64,000 nucleotides of DNA from an uncultured Gemella sp. (GCF_900766305.1 NZ_CAAFUZ010000064.1:1-64000); one strand, 5' to 3'. Shown: positions 27,501 to 35,948, numbered from the stretch's first letter. Notes: a model not told the origin generated them from the sequence alone. Translations and numbers: made by a program.

Positions 27501-29958
27501 TGCAGCAGTAAGTGGTGCAGATATGCAAGAAACAACATTCAATGTAGTAATCGATAGAAAAGCTCCGAAAATCACAGGTGCTAACGGTGGTTACTATGAT
27601 GAAGCAACTCGTAAATTCACACCATATCCAGTATTAGAAGATGGAAGTGGAGTATTCTACAAAAAATTAAGCTATGGTAAAAATACTATTGCTGCAAATG
27701 AAGATGGAAGTTATACAATTCCAGAAGGTGTAGAATTAAAAGATCTTACTTTTGAAGTAAAAGACTTTGCAGATAACAAAGACAGTATTAACTTATCAAA
27801 TGTTGAAGGTAATGGTAAAGGAAGTCTTGAAGTAGAAGTTAAAAAAGGTGACGGAACTGGAAATAATTCACGTCGCTTGCGTTACAAGATCACTAATGAA
27901 AAAGGTGAAATCGTAGGGGAAGACTTCTCTAGAAACAAACGTACATACCAAGCATTACCATTCGGTAAATATACTGTAGAAGTAGTTATGGTTGATGGAG
28001 AGTACAAACTACTTACACCATCAAAAGTTGACTTTGAAATAACTAAAGATAAACCAACAAAAGAGGTTGAATTTAGAGTAGATGAAATTAGCAGAAATGC
28101 TACAGAAATCAGCTTTGATAAGCCAGTTCCAGCAGGAACAAAAGTTTATGCAGTAGCCCAAGATGGTACTAAGATATCACTTCCAGCAAGTTTATATGGG
28201 AAAAATGCCTTCCAGAAAAACTTAGAAAATGGAACATACACAATTCAAATAGTAACACCTGAAGGATATACTCCAGCGGAAAATAATTTTGAATTAGTAG
28301 TAAAAGATGGTCACAATAAGAAACAAGTTGTTCTAAACGTTGCAGAAAAAGTAGCAAGTGTAGGAACTACAGAGAACTCTAAAGCACAGGGTACAGTGGA
28401 TTTCACTGAGAAAAAACTTTACAATAATTACAAACTTGTTGTAACAGAACCAACTGCAGAAGAGAAAACAAATATCCAAAAACAATTAACAGAAGGTAAT
28501 GTAGATCTAAGTAAATATGATGTTGAATACTTTAACATTCATATTGTAGATGAAACAGGAAAAGAAGTTAAAGTTCCTGGTGATAGAAGTGTAACTTTAG
28601 ATTTAGCGAAAGCTCCAGAGCGTTTCTTCCACGAAAAAGATGGCAAATTAACAGCTGTAAGTAGTGTTAATTATTCAGATGGTAAGCTAACATTTACTAC
28701 TGATAGCTTCAGTAACTTCGTAGCATTAACTCCAAAAGATGCCCCAGTAGAGAAGAAAGTAGAAGTGAATAAAGCAGAGCTTCAAAAAGCAATAGAAGCG
28801 GACAAAGCGTTAGATGAAACTAAAGAGTACAAAAATGCAACTATCGAGGCTAAAGATGCATATAACAAAGCATTAGAGGCAGCTAAGAAAGTTCTTGAAA
28901 ACGAAAATGCAACTCAAGAAGAAGTAAACAGTGCGGTAGCAAGCCTAAACGCAGCTAAAGTAACATTAGCTAATTCACAACAACCAGAAGTGAAAAAAGA
29001 AGTAGACAAAGCTAAATTAATTGAAAAATTAAAAAAAACTGAAAAACTTCAAACTGAGGTTAAATTCAAAAATGCAGGACAAGATAAAAAAGATAACTTC
29101 GTAAATACTATAAAAGAAGCGACAGCAGTTCTTGATAACAAAGATGCAACTGTAGAAGAAGTTACAGCAGTGTTAGAAAAATTACAACAAGCTGAAAATG
29201 CTCTTGATGGTAAAGAAGTAGAAGCTCCGAAGCCAGCGGCTGAAACTCCTAAGAAAGAGGAAACAAAACCAGCAGTTGAGGCACCAAAAGAAGAGCCGAA
29301 ACCAGTGGTAGAAGAACCTAAGAAAGAGGAAACAAAACCAGCAGTTGAGGCACCAAAAGAAGAGCCAAAACCAGTAGTTGAAGAACCTAAGAAAGAGGAG
29401 CCAAAACCAGCGGTAGAAGAACCTAAGAAAGAGGAAACAAAACCAGCAGCTGAGACTCCAAAAGAAGAACCGAAACCAACAACTGAAGAACCTAAGAAAG
29501 AAGAAGGAAACAAACCGCAACCTGAAACACCAAAAGTAGATAAGAAAAAACTAAATGAACAATTAAGTCATTTAGCAGAAGTTAAAGAGAAAGACAGTTT
29601 TGAAAGTGCAAGTGCAGAAGATAAGAAAGCTTATCTAGATGCAGTTCAAAAAGCACAAGAACTATTAGCTTCAGCAACAGCTACTCAAGAAGAAGTAGAT
29701 AAAGCATTAGAAGCGTTAAAAGAAGCGGAGAAAAAAGTTTCTAAAAAATCAATCAAAGATATCCTAGGTGGTTTTGTTGGAAAAGAAACTAAGAAAGAAA
29801 ACACATTTAATGTAGATGAAGATTTCGGAAAAGTTTCAAAATCTAATTCATTATTACCAAAAACAGGATTAGATAATAATGCAACAGCTTATGCTGGAAT
29901 TGCAGTTCTAGCTTTAGTAGGACTAACTGTTTACGTAAAACGTCGTAGACAAAAATAA
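24598..29958 (+). CDS. Cell-wall-anchored subtilisin-like serine protease (C5a peptidase/lactocepin type)
   Basis: 1,786 residues. Signal peptide at about 1-35, then an I9-type propeptide (57-145). The S8 catalytic domain has Asp198 in VLDSGLD, His264 in SHGMHVAG, the oxyanion Asn367 and Ser592 in GTSMASPHVAG; a PA insert (about 440-520) is included. An Fn3-like domain near 665-800 matches the lactocepin/C5a peptidase layout, followed by beta-rich modules to about 1380. Helical FIVAR-like modules lie at about 1390-1460, 1470-1538 and 1646-1715, with a Pro/Glu/Lys repeat spacer between the second and third. The sorting signal LPKTG is at 1753-1757, followed by a hydrophobic segment and KRRRQK. 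Sortase should attach it to peptidoglycan. AGGAGAAG precedes the ATG. Substrates may include host or nutrient proteins. Confidence 0.95.
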   Translation: MTLTKKTAVSVLSAALLLGNISTFNYGVSSKITLAHEEKKDELSNVSKSEEHKFQNDDKVKVIVKLKGDVDPNKLKTKEGIKEVTESTKAPREKALKEIKDKGIDYEKLFEYDTLMNGFALETTFSNAKKIQELDFVDTVEMSVSYNKPENVASEEEKKESTESNDFSKALDSYNLINIQPLWNKGYRGQGKVVAVLDSGLDPNHPVLRLSDNSKSKYKTKDEIEKIKKEAGIDYGKWYSEKLPFAFNYNDWNNDIKQSAYKSHGMHVAGTAVGNPKEKFTNGDYVTGIAPEAQLIFMRVFSDTKNAGTESYIYTKAIEDAIKLGADTINLSLGSPAGSVVEVGDGLVRAMDVAKKAGVNIVAAAGNNAFFASGQTNPSAANPDYGTVGRPSVSEDAISVANISNSVLNREIANIEQLKDNADFDNGKMPIFSYTKQFEKRAYDYVYVGVGKAENYADKDLTGKIALIQRGGNSFEEKVKLAKQYGAAGAVIYFNEGDTIYNLTLNGQDKDFPVVTTYYKFGNELSAHEGEYKITFNGTWDKQDNPKKGEFDESTGWGMSVDGYLKPDVTAPGGDILSSYNDGRYGLDSGTSMASPHVAGAITLVKQVLSERFPNLSAEEIQGLAKRLIMSTANPQVYSDGYTTAYRSPRLQGAGLIDANKAAYGDLYVTGENNYGSVSLGNVGDKFTFKLVLHNLSDKAQNLQYAAHLTTDNYYGEDAGADWSGRLTMTPKKLLTTAWASVEVPAKGEKEVEITVDATDFKGELEKVFTNGYYLEGFVTFYDEESALKANIPFVGFKGQFQNLPVLEKPIYSMKNGEKPTYEYGYTSNPNNWDSLTEMNFTGVLTTYKEDKKDKRTLAGAYVNPVTGERFFTDKIFFSPNGDENYDEIGMRGVFYRNFENLKLSVYAKDDVERKNPLYQNGNGSGNKNFYNNTSKKYTSLTMTNWKGVDNNGNPLPDGEYQYVVSYSAAVSGADMQETTFNVVIDRKAPKITGANGGYYDEATRKFTPYPVLEDGSGVFYKKLSYGKNTIAANEDGSYTIPEGVELKDLTFEVKDFADNKDSINLSNVEGNGKGSLEVEVKKGDGTGNNSRRLRYKITNEKGEIVGEDFSRNKRTYQALPFGKYTVEVVMVDGEYKLLTPSKVDFEITKDKPTKEVEFRVDEISRNATEISFDKPVPAGTKVYAVAQDGTKISLPASLYGKNAFQKNLENGTYTIQIVTPEGYTPAENNFELVVKDGHNKKQVVLNVAEKVASVGTTENSKAQGTVDFTEKKLYNNYKLVVTEPTAEEKTNIQKQLTEGNVDLSKYDVEYFNIHIVDETGKEVKVPGDRSVTLDLAKAPERFFHEKDGKLTAVSSVNYSDGKLTFTTDSFSNFVALTPKDAPVEKKVEVNKAELQKAIEADKALDETKEYKNATIEAKDAYNKALEAAKKVLENENATQEEVNSAVASLNAAKVTLANSQQPEVKKEVDKAKLIEKLKKTEKLQTEVKFKNAGQDKKDNFVNTIKEATAVLDNKDATVEEVTAVLEKLQQAENALDGKEVEAPKPAAETPKKEETKPAVEAPKEEPKPVVEEPKKEETKPAVEAPKEEPKPVVEEPKKEEPKPAVEEPKKEETKPAAETPKEEPKPTTEEPKKEEGNKPQPETPKVDKKKLNEQLSHLAEVKEKDSFESASAEDKKAYLDAVQKAQELLASATATQEEVDKALEALKEAEKKVSKKSIKDILGGFVGKETKKENTFNVDEDFGKVSKSNSLLPKTGLDNNATAYAGIAVLALVGLTVYVKRRRQK
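29221..29535 (+). repeat. Pro/Glu/Lys codon repeats in the protease gene
   Basis: Units encoding EEPKKEETKPAVEAPKEEPK-like peptides recur with a period of about 20 codons (60 bp), some nearly identical at DNA level. They form the wall-spanning spacer. Such tracts vary in copy number between strains and also create long spurious ORFs on the opposite strand. Confidence 0.9.
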
Positions 29959-29968
29959 GATAAAATAT

Positions 29969-30020
29969 ATCGACTTCAAAAGTTAGAGTTTATTCTCTAA
30001 TTTTTGAAGTCGTATTTTTA
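29969..30020 (+). terminator. Terminator of the surface protease gene
   Basis: An 18-bp stem (29971-29988 / 29995-30012, one G-T wobble) with a 6-nt loop is followed by TATTTTTA. Confidence 0.92.
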
Positions 30021-30176
30021 TTAATAAATTACTGAGTTTATTGATTCTTTTATAAACTATTTTAAAATTTAGTACTGTTTCGTTAACCTCTGAAAAAGTT
30101 ATAGCATGTCTCAATTATAGACACATGTTTAAGTAAGGTATATAATAATAAGTGATATGGAGGAAGTAATTAGATT

Positions 30177-30926
30177 ATGGAAAAACTAGATTATTTAATA
30201 AAAACACTAAATTCAGAAATAGAAATACCGGAAACGGAACAAGAAAAGAAAGATTTATTTAGATCATTAATGAACACGTGGAAAGTGTCGGAGTTACCGA
30301 GTGAATTTTATGACGTTCAAGATGAATACTTACAAGAGGTTCTATGTGCTAAAGGAATAACAAGACTAGAGGATTTAACTGAAATTGATAAGAATATTTA
30401 TCTATGGCAAGGGGATATTACTACATTAGAAGTAGATGCTATAGTTAATGCTGCGAACAAAGCTCTCTTAGGATGTTTAATTCCGCTGCACAGATGTATC
30501 GATAATGCTATCCACACGCAAGCAGGATTGCAACTTAGAAAAGAATGTGATGAAATAATGAAAAAGCAAGGAAGTTTTGAAAAAACAGGACAAGCTAAGA
30601 TAACAGCTGGCTATAACTTACCAGCTAAACATGTTATTCATACAGTTGGACCAATAATATATCGTGTTGTTGAAGATGATGATAAGGAATTACTTGCATC
30701 ATCTTATAGAAATTCTTTAAAACTTGCTTTGGAGAATAATCTTGAGAGTATTGCTTTTTGTTGTTTAAGTACGGGAGAATTTAGATTTCCAAATGATCTT
30801 GCTGCTGAAATAGCGGTAGCTGAGGTTAAGAAATTCTTTAGAGAAAACCCTGCTGCTGATTTAAAAGTAGTATTCAATGTGTTTAAAGATTTAGATAAAA
30901 AAATATACGAAGAGTTATTAGGATAA
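30177..30926 (+). CDS. Zinc-dependent macrodomain protein-ADP-ribose hydrolase
   Basis: The macrodomain core (GDITTLEVDAIVNAANKAL ... VIHTVGP) starts near residue 78 after a helical N-terminal region. Cys100, His105 and Cys107 in the GCLIPLHRCIDNAIH segment match the zinc ligands of the bacterial Zn-macro family, which removes ADP-ribose from serine or aspartate-linked targets. In staphylococci and streptococci such genes sit with a SirTM sirtuin and a lipoyl-carrier gene; here it stands alone between terminators. GGAGGAAG lies about 11 bases before the ATG. Confidence 0.9.
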   Translation: MEKLDYLIKTLNSEIEIPETEQEKKDLFRSLMNTWKVSELPSEFYDVQDEYLQEVLCAKGITRLEDLTEIDKNIYLWQGDITTLEVDAIVNAANKALLGCLIPLHRCIDNAIHTQAGLQLRKECDEIMKKQGSFEKTGQAKITAGYNLPAKHVIHTVGPIIYRVVEDDDKELLASSYRNSLKLALENNLESIAFCCLSTGEFRFPNDLAAEIAVAEVKKFFRENPAADLKVVFNVFKDLDKKIYEELLG

Positions 30927-30933
30927 GAAAATT

Positions 30934-30998
30934 AAAAGAAGATTATAAGAATGAGATTCATCAAAGGTGATGAGATTATCTTATAATCTTCTTTTCTG
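30934..30998. terminator. Bidirectional terminator between the macrodomain and LPxTG genes
   Basis: A perfect 16-bp outer stem AAAAGAAGATTATAAG / CTTATAATCTTCTTTT encloses a smaller TCATC / GATGA hairpin. It serves two convergent genes. Confidence 0.9.
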
Positions 30999-31019
30999 AT
31001 ACTGAGTAATAAAGAATTA

Positions 31020-31730
31020 TTAATTGTTTCTTCGTTTTAAAATTGCAAGTCCGATAATTGATAAAGCTAAAGTTCCGATAATAGCCATGCTTGAACTTGA
31101 TTCTAAACCTGTATTTGGGAGAACTCTATTATTATTTTGCGGATTGTTCTCTTTTGGTTTAGGTAAGTTAGTAGGAATATCCGTTTTCGGTTTTTCTGGT
31201 TTAGATACTTCTGGTGTTTTCGGTTTTTCCGGAGTATTTGGAACTTTAAATTCTGGTTTTTCCAAAACGGGAGGATCAATAGGCTTAGCACCACCGTTAT
31301 ATTCTGGTTTTTCTAATACAGGAGGATCGATAGGATTAGCACCACCATTGTATTCTGGCACATCATTAACTGGAGAGTCTTTTGGAACCTCGTGTACAGG
31401 TGCGCCGTAGAATCTAACATATTGATAAATTCTGTTAATTACAGTTTTATCTGTTCCTTGTTTATAATTAATAACCCTAACGATTTCTCTAGAATAACCC
31501 TTTTCTTTGTTAACTAAAGGTACATCAGGACTCTTCATTCTTACGGCTGTAATTCCATCTTTATCTGTAAATTTTTCAGCGAAAGGAAACTGCTCGATAA
31601 AACTTTTGTTTATCTTATCGCTTGCTGGAGTTTCCGCATTGTTATCTGCTGCTTCTGCAACAGTAAGAGAGTTAAGGCCAAAGCCCAATGCAACGGCTAG
31701 TGTGCATTTTGTAAAATTATTTATCTTCAT
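31020..31730 (-). CDS. Short LPxTG surface protein with EYNGG/PIDPP repeats
   Basis: 236 residues: a signal peptide to about residue 27 (AEA-AD cleavage), a small domain at 45-110, two 17-residue EYNGGAxPIDPPVLEKP repeats at 126-160, a Pro/Lys/Glu spacer, LPNTG at 204-208, a hydrophobic segment and KRRNN. Sortase should anchor it to the wall. The 45-110 region (YSREIVRVINYKQGTDKTVI) is not recognised. Its small size leaves little more than a stalk with one domain. AGAGGTGA precedes the ATG. Confidence 0.85.
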   Translation of the reverse strand: MKINNFTKCTLAVALGFGLNSLTVAEAADNNAETPASDKINKSFIEQFPFAEKFTDKDGITAVRMKSPDVPLVNKEKGYSREIVRVINYKQGTDKTVINRIYQYVRFYGAPVHEVPKDSPVNDVPEYNGGANPIDPPVLEKPEYNGGAKPIDPPVLEKPEFKVPNTPEKPKTPEVSKPEKPKTDIPTNLPKPKENNPQNNNRVLPNTGLESSSSMAIIGTLALSIIGLAILKRRNN

Positions 31731-31780
31731 AAAATCACCTCTTCTATAAAAATTGCAACTTGGTTAGTTTAACAATTCAA

Positions 31781-31794
31781 GGCAAACGTTTTCA
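31781..31794 (-). promoter_or_regulatory. Possible cre-like site upstream of the LPxTG gene
   Basis: Read on the minus strand, TGAAAACGTTTGCC matches 12 of 14 positions of the CcpA consensus TGWAANCGNTNWCA. It lies about 50-65 bp upstream of the start codon. Mismatches at the right end make it weak. Confidence 0.3.
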
Positions 31795-31880
31795 CCTATA
31801 ACTTTAATTATATCACTGTGAAAATGTTATTTCAAGAAATTGGCTAGGTTATTCATAGGTGTAGTTAAAGTTATATTTAT

Positions 31881-31930
31881 AAAAAAAGCTAAGAAATAAA
31901 TTTCTATAAAATTTATAATTCTTAGCTTTT
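31881..31930 (-). terminator. Terminator of glpK
   Basis: AAAAGCTAAGAA / TTCTTAGCTTTT (12 bp) with a loop of about 23 nt and a T7 tract on the minus strand, just after the glpK stop. Confidence 0.85.
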
Positions 31931-31943
31931 ATTTTATTGGTAG

Positions 31944-33440
31944 TTATACCTCCGCGAAAATCTGTGTAGCTCTTACTGCGCGTTTCCATCCTTTGTAAAG
32001 TTTTTCTCGTTCTTCTTTTTCCATAGTAGGAACAAATAGTTTTCCTGCAGTGTTTAGATTCTTAAGCTCATCTAAGCTTTCCCAGTATCCAGTAGCTAGT
32101 CCCGCTAAGAATGCAGCACCTAAAGCTGTAGTTTCTAGATTTTCAGCACGAGCTACTTTAACACCTAGAATATCTGCTTGAAATTCTAGAAGATAATCGT
32201 TATTCGCAGCACCTCCATCGACTTTTAAAAGGGGGATTTCTACCTTAGCATCGATTTTCATAGTATCGATAATATCACGTACTTGGTAGGCGATTGACTG
32301 CAATGTAGCCTTCACTAGATCTTCCTTAGTAGTAGCACGTGTTAAACCGAAGATAGTTCCACGAGCATCTGGATTCCAATACGGGGCACCTAGTCCTGTA
32401 AAGGCGGGCACTAGATATACTTCGTTATTGCTTTTAGAATTGTAAGCTAATGCTTGTGTTTCTGATGACTTTTTAATTAAACGTAATCCGTCTCTTAACC
32501 ACTGAACTGCACTTCCAGCGATGAAAATTGAACCTTCTAAAGCATAATAAACTTTTCCATTAATTCCAAAACCTATAGTAGTTAATAGATTATTTTTTGA
32601 AAGTTCCATAGTTTCGCCTGTGTTCATGATAATGAATGAACCTGTGCCGTATGTGTTTTTTATCATTCCTTTATCGAAGGCAAGTTGCCCGAAAAGCGCT
32701 GCTTGTTGGTCTCCAGCTAGTCCACTTATTGTTACTTCGCCACCATAAAAATGATAATATGTAGTTTTTCCGTACACCTCAGAGTTTGATCTAACTTCTG
32801 GTAATAAGGATTCTGGAATATTTAGAATTTCTAATATTTCTTTATCCCAAGTTAAATCTTTAATATTAAATAACATTGTTCTCGCTGCATTTGTGTAGTC
32901 GGTAACGTGAGTTTTTCCACCTGTAAGCTTCCAAACTAGCCATGTATCGATAGTTCCAAATAATAGTTCACCATTTTCAGCGCGTTGTTGTGCTCCGGGT
33001 ACATTATCTAATATCCAACGTATTTTAGTCGCAGAGAAATAGGCATCGACGACTAAACCAGTTTTCTGATGAATCATATCTTTATAACCATCACTAACTA
33101 GTTTATTAGCTATATCAGCACTTTGTCTGCTTTGCCAAACTATTGCATTATAAATAGGGAGTCCAGTTTCTTTATCCCAAATAACGGTAGTTTCACGTTG
33201 ATTTGTAATTCCAATGCTATCTATTTGATTTGGTTTTATACCACTTTCGATGAATGCTTCTGCAATGACCGACTGTACTGAATTCCAGATTGCATTAGCA
33301 TCGTGTTCAACCCAACCAGACTTAGGGAAAATTTGGGGGAATTCCTTTTGGCTACTTGTTATTATTTCTGCTTTTTTATTGAATATTATCGCTCTAGAAC
33401 TTGTAGTGCCTTGATCTATTGCCATTACATATTTTTTCAT
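31944..33440 (-). CDS. glpK: Glycerol kinase
   Basis: Phosphorylates glycerol to sn-glycerol 3-phosphate in the cytosol. The FGGY family N-terminus [14 protein letters not shown] and the conserved [13 protein letters not shown] are present in 498 residues. His230 in [11 protein letters not shown] corresponds to the histidine that HPr of the PTS phosphorylates in enterococcal and bacillar GlpK, so activity is probably tuned by sugar supply. glpO and glpF are not adjacent, unlike many cocci. CGAGGTGA precedes the ATG. Confidence 0.97.
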   Translation of the reverse strand: MKKYVMAIDQGTTSSRAIIFNKKAEIITSSQKEFPQIFPKSGWVEHDANAIWNSVQSVIAEAFIESGIKPNQIDSIGITNQRETTVIWDKETGLPIYNAIVWQSRQSADIANKLVSDGYKDMIHQKTGLVVDAYFSATKIRWILDNVPGAQQRAENGELLFGTIDTWLVWKLTGGKTHVTDYTNAARTMLFNIKDLTWDKEILEILNIPESLLPEVRSNSEVYGKTTYYHFYGGEVTISGLAGDQQAALFGQLAFDKGMIKNTYGTGSFIIMNTGETMELSKNNLLTTIGFGINGKVYYALEGSIFIAGSAVQWLRDGLRLIKKSSETQALAYNSKSNNEVYLVPAFTGLGAPYWNPDARGTIFGLTRATTKEDLVKATLQSIAYQVRDIIDTMKIDAKVEIPLLKVDGGAANNDYLLEFQADILGVKVARAENLETTALGAAFLAGLATGYWESLDELKNLNTAGKLFVPTMEKEEREKLYKGWKRAVRATQIFAEV

Positions 33441-33490
33441 ACTTCACCTCGAATAATTATTTCGTTAATATTATACCATCTTTTATAATA

Positions 33491-33527
33491 AAAGCGCAGA
33501 CAAAAACTATGTTTTATCTGCGTTTTT
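33491..33527. terminator. Bidirectional terminator upstream of glpK
   Basis: CGCAGA...AAAAC / GTTTT..TCTGCG (33495-33522) has T runs on both strands. On the minus strand it would end the transcript of the 47-residue ORF before glpK. Confidence 0.75.
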
Positions 33528-33547
33528 AAGTGCTTTAAGGACATCGT

Positions 33548-33691
33548 TTATGCTACAATTCTCACAAGACTTGGAGTGTGTTGGACCAAGTCTAATTTTT
33601 CAATTATAGCTATTGTGCAAAAAATTATCGTTAAAATCAGAATTACTAATAATATTATTATTGTTGTTTTTAATCTATCATCATTGCTCAT
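33548..33691 (-). CDS. Small hydrophobic protein, 47 residues
   Basis: Starts MSNDDRLKTTIIIL and has one strong membrane segment (about 9-30) followed by a polar C-terminus ending LVRIVA. A clear ribosome binding site, GGGGGA, lies eight bases before the ATG, and a terminator follows. Both support real translation despite the small size. A hairpin pointing the other way (33567-33593) lies inside its 3' part. The design recalls single-pass peptides such as type I toxins, but no family match is known to me. Confidence 0.55.
   Translation of the reverse strand: MSNDDRLKTTIIILLVILILTIIFCTIAIIEKLDLVQHTPSLVRIVA
33567..33600 (+). terminator. Terminator-like hairpin inside the small hydrophobic ORF
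   Basis: AGACTTGG / CCAAGTCT (8 bp, 11-nt loop) is followed by AATTTTT on the plus strand, opposite the coding direction of the small ORF. A short antisense RNA could end here. Confidence 0.45.
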
Positions 33692-34116
33692 ATAAAATCC
33701 CCCTTTTTAAAATTCCTGAAATTAACTTATAGTTAAAGCTCCCTAATTAATTCCATAATTTTTTAGATTATTTTAATTTGTTGATAATAAATTTTTTTTT
33801 ATAGCAAATCTATCTTATAATAATGTTAAATGTATAGTAAAATATATTATATCTTACTTATATTATAACATTTAAAGAAAGCGTTGTCAAAACAATAAAA
33901 AGTGAGAAATGTATTTATTTATGTGATAATTTTCAGTAGTAGTTTTTAGGTCTGATCAGTTCTACTACAATAATAAAATAACAGTAGATAATATAGTTTT
34001 CTTTGAAATCTAGCGTAGTTGTGTATGTAGCGTATTATTAGCGTTTTTCAAGTTTTTCTTATAAAATATATAGAAGAAGTTTTAAAAAATTTATTGTAAA
34101 TATAGGAGAAAATTAA
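33692..34116. other. AT-rich gene-free region
   Basis: Carries the promoter of the small hydrophobic ORF (leftward) and of the helical protein-yaaA pair (rightward). An inverted repeat GTAGTAG / CTACTAC lies at 33936-33968. No ORF is supported. Confidence 0.45.
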
Positions 34117-34530
34117 ATGAAAACATTACACCAATCTTTAACAGCATTATTAGCAAAATTAGAAGAGAAAGACGTACTAAAAAAAGAAAATATTAACACA
34201 GAAGACCTTAAAGCTGAGGAACTTGCAAAACACATTCGTGATCGCTTTGCTAAAGAGCACGCAGACTTAGAAATTCGCAGACTTTTAGAAACAGTTCACT
34301 ATGCTAACACTTATGAAGATAAAGTACTTAAAGAAACAGCATTTTTAGTAGATGAAATCAGTGAATATATGTTCAAACTAGAGATTGCTAACCGTGATTT
34401 CGTAGTAGGGTACTTTAACACATTAATTATCGATCCAGCTATAGAAGCAACAGAGTACAACTTTGTACTAATGGAAGTAGAAAGTTTAATCGAAAATAGC
34501 TTCTTAGAGTTACCAGAAGAAGAGGAATAA
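34117..34530 (+). CDS. Small acidic helical protein upstream of yaaA
   Basis: 137 residues, rich in Leu, Glu and Lys, without membrane segments or cysteines; it should be an all-helical cytosolic protein. I do not recognise the family. TAGGAG precedes the ATG. The stop codon is two bases before the yaaA start, so the pair is co-transcribed and probably coupled. That context hints at a role in oxidative or iron stress, but this is inference. Confidence 0.75.
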   Translation: MKTLHQSLTALLAKLEEKDVLKKENINTEDLKAEELAKHIRDRFAKEHADLEIRRLLETVHYANTYEDKVLKETAFLVDEISEYMFKLEIANRDFVVGYFNTLIIDPAIEATEYNFVLMEVESLIENSFLELPEEEE

Positions 34531-34532
34531 TA

Positions 34533-35261
34533 ATGAAAATCTTAATACCAACAGCCAAAGAATTAAATAAGAAAGCTATTCCAAATGATACAGTATGTCT
34601 AAGTGACAAAAGTACTGAAATAGTAAGCCAAATAGCTAAATTAAGTATAGAAGACTTGGCGAAAGCCTACAAAATCAAAGAAGAAAAGGCTGTGGAAGAA
34701 TTTTCTCGTTGGGAAAAAATAAATAACAAAACAGCAAAAAGTTTTGAGGTGTTAGAGTTATTTAATGGTCTAATGTATAGAAATATAGCTCGTGCTGATT
34801 TTGATGAGACGGATAAAAAATATATAAAAGAAAATGTATTTATTACAACATCTTTATATGGCGTAATAGGTGCTTACGATTTAATCCAAGAGCATAGATT
34901 AGACTTTTTACAAAATATAAAAATCGCAAATCAGTCATTGAAAAATTTCTGGCGTGAAGATTATGATAAGAGTATTAAGGATGAAGAATTAATCGTGTCA
35001 TTACTTTCTAGTGAATTTGAAGAGGTATTTTCAAAAGAACAGAGGGATAGGTTTACTAGAATTAGCTTTATGGAAGAAAAAGAAGGAGTGTTAAAAGTCC
35101 ACTCTACAATATCGAAAAAAGCTAGAGGTAAGTTCTTAACTGAGCTTGTAAAAAATAAAGTTTCTTCGGTAGACGAAATGAAACAGATCAAATTTGATGG
35201 TTTTGAATATAACGAAAAAAATTCAGATGAAAAGACATTGGCTTTTATAGCGAAAAGATAA
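34533..35261 (+). CDS. yaaA: Peroxide stress protein YaaA (UPF0246)
   Basis: The N-terminus MKILIPTAKELN, the FNGLMYRNI segment and the C-terminal part of about 240 residues follow the YaaA/DUF328 family. In E. coli YaaA lowers free iron during hydrogen peroxide stress and binds DNA. The direct overlap-like spacing to the upstream helical gene and a flavin reductase gene downstream suggest a redox-related cluster. Confidence 0.88.
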   Translation: MKILIPTAKELNKKAIPNDTVCLSDKSTEIVSQIAKLSIEDLAKAYKIKEEKAVEEFSRWEKINNKTAKSFEVLELFNGLMYRNIARADFDETDKKYIKENVFITTSLYGVIGAYDLIQEHRLDFLQNIKIANQSLKNFWREDYDKSIKDEELIVSLLSSEFEEVFSKEQRDRFTRISFMEEKEGVLKVHSTISKKARGKFLTELVKNKVSSVDEMKQIKFDGFEYNEKNSDEKTLAFIAKR

Positions 35262-35311
35262 AATAGGGAAGGTTAAATATAAAAGGAAAATAAGAAAAAG
35301 GACAGAAGAAG

Positions 35312-35902
35312 ATGAAATTAGAAACTAAAACCAGTAAGTTATATTACGGATTTCCTGTAATATTAATAGGTTATAAGGATAAAAAATGGAAGTACAATGT
35401 GACAGCGTGTAGTTCATCATATTCATTAGCTGATATGATTACAGTTGGCCTTACAACAGATAGTAATGCGGTAGATAATATTAAAGAATATGGAGAGTTC
35501 ACTGTTAACGTACCGTGTCAACAAATACTTAGTAAGGTTGAGATTGCTGGTTTCCATTCAGGTCAGAATAAAATTGGTATGGCTGATATGACATATGATC
35601 CAGCAAAATATATTGATGCTCCGATTATGGATGAATGTATATTGTCACTTGAGTGTAAAGTTGAAAATATCTCAGAGTATGGGAAATATACAAATTTTGT
35701 AGCATCTATAAAACGTAGAGTAGTGTGTGAAAATCTTTTAGATGAAGATGGAAATATGAAATATACGCAGTTTAATCCAATTTACTTTATGGGTGATGAT
35801 AACAAGAGAGTATATCGTTATTTCAATGAAGCGAGCAAAAACCATGGAGAAAATATGGGTTGTTCTTCAGATGAGGATGAATATAATCCACTTTGCGGAT
35901 AA
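35312..35902 (+). CDS. Flavin reductase-like (flavoredoxin family) protein
   Basis: 196 residues with the flavin reductase-like fold of the flavoredoxin type: YGFPVILIGYKD ... NVTACSSSYSLADMITVGL ... YGEFTVNVP. It should bind FMN and may reduce flavin or transfer electrons; the partner is unknown. Seven cysteines, including several near the C-terminus (MGCSSDEDEYNPLCG), are unusual and could bind metal. AAGGACAGAAG lies before the ATG. Confidence 0.82.
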   Translation: MKLETKTSKLYYGFPVILIGYKDKKWKYNVTACSSSYSLADMITVGLTTDSNAVDNIKEYGEFTVNVPCQQILSKVEIAGFHSGQNKIGMADMTYDPAKYIDAPIMDECILSLECKVENISEYGKYTNFVASIKRRVVCENLLDEDGNMKYTQFNPIYFMGDDNKRVYRYFNEASKNHGENMGCSSDEDEYNPLCG

Positions 35903-35948
35903 TATCTTATAGATGGTATAAAAATAACGAAGAAAGGAGGATATTAGT

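Noticed and set aside
29049-29520. Two long minus-strand frames rich in Gly/Ser/Phe or Trp/Phe
   Set aside because: They are shadows of the Pro/Glu/Lys repeats of the surface protease; the repeat removes stop codons on the other strand.
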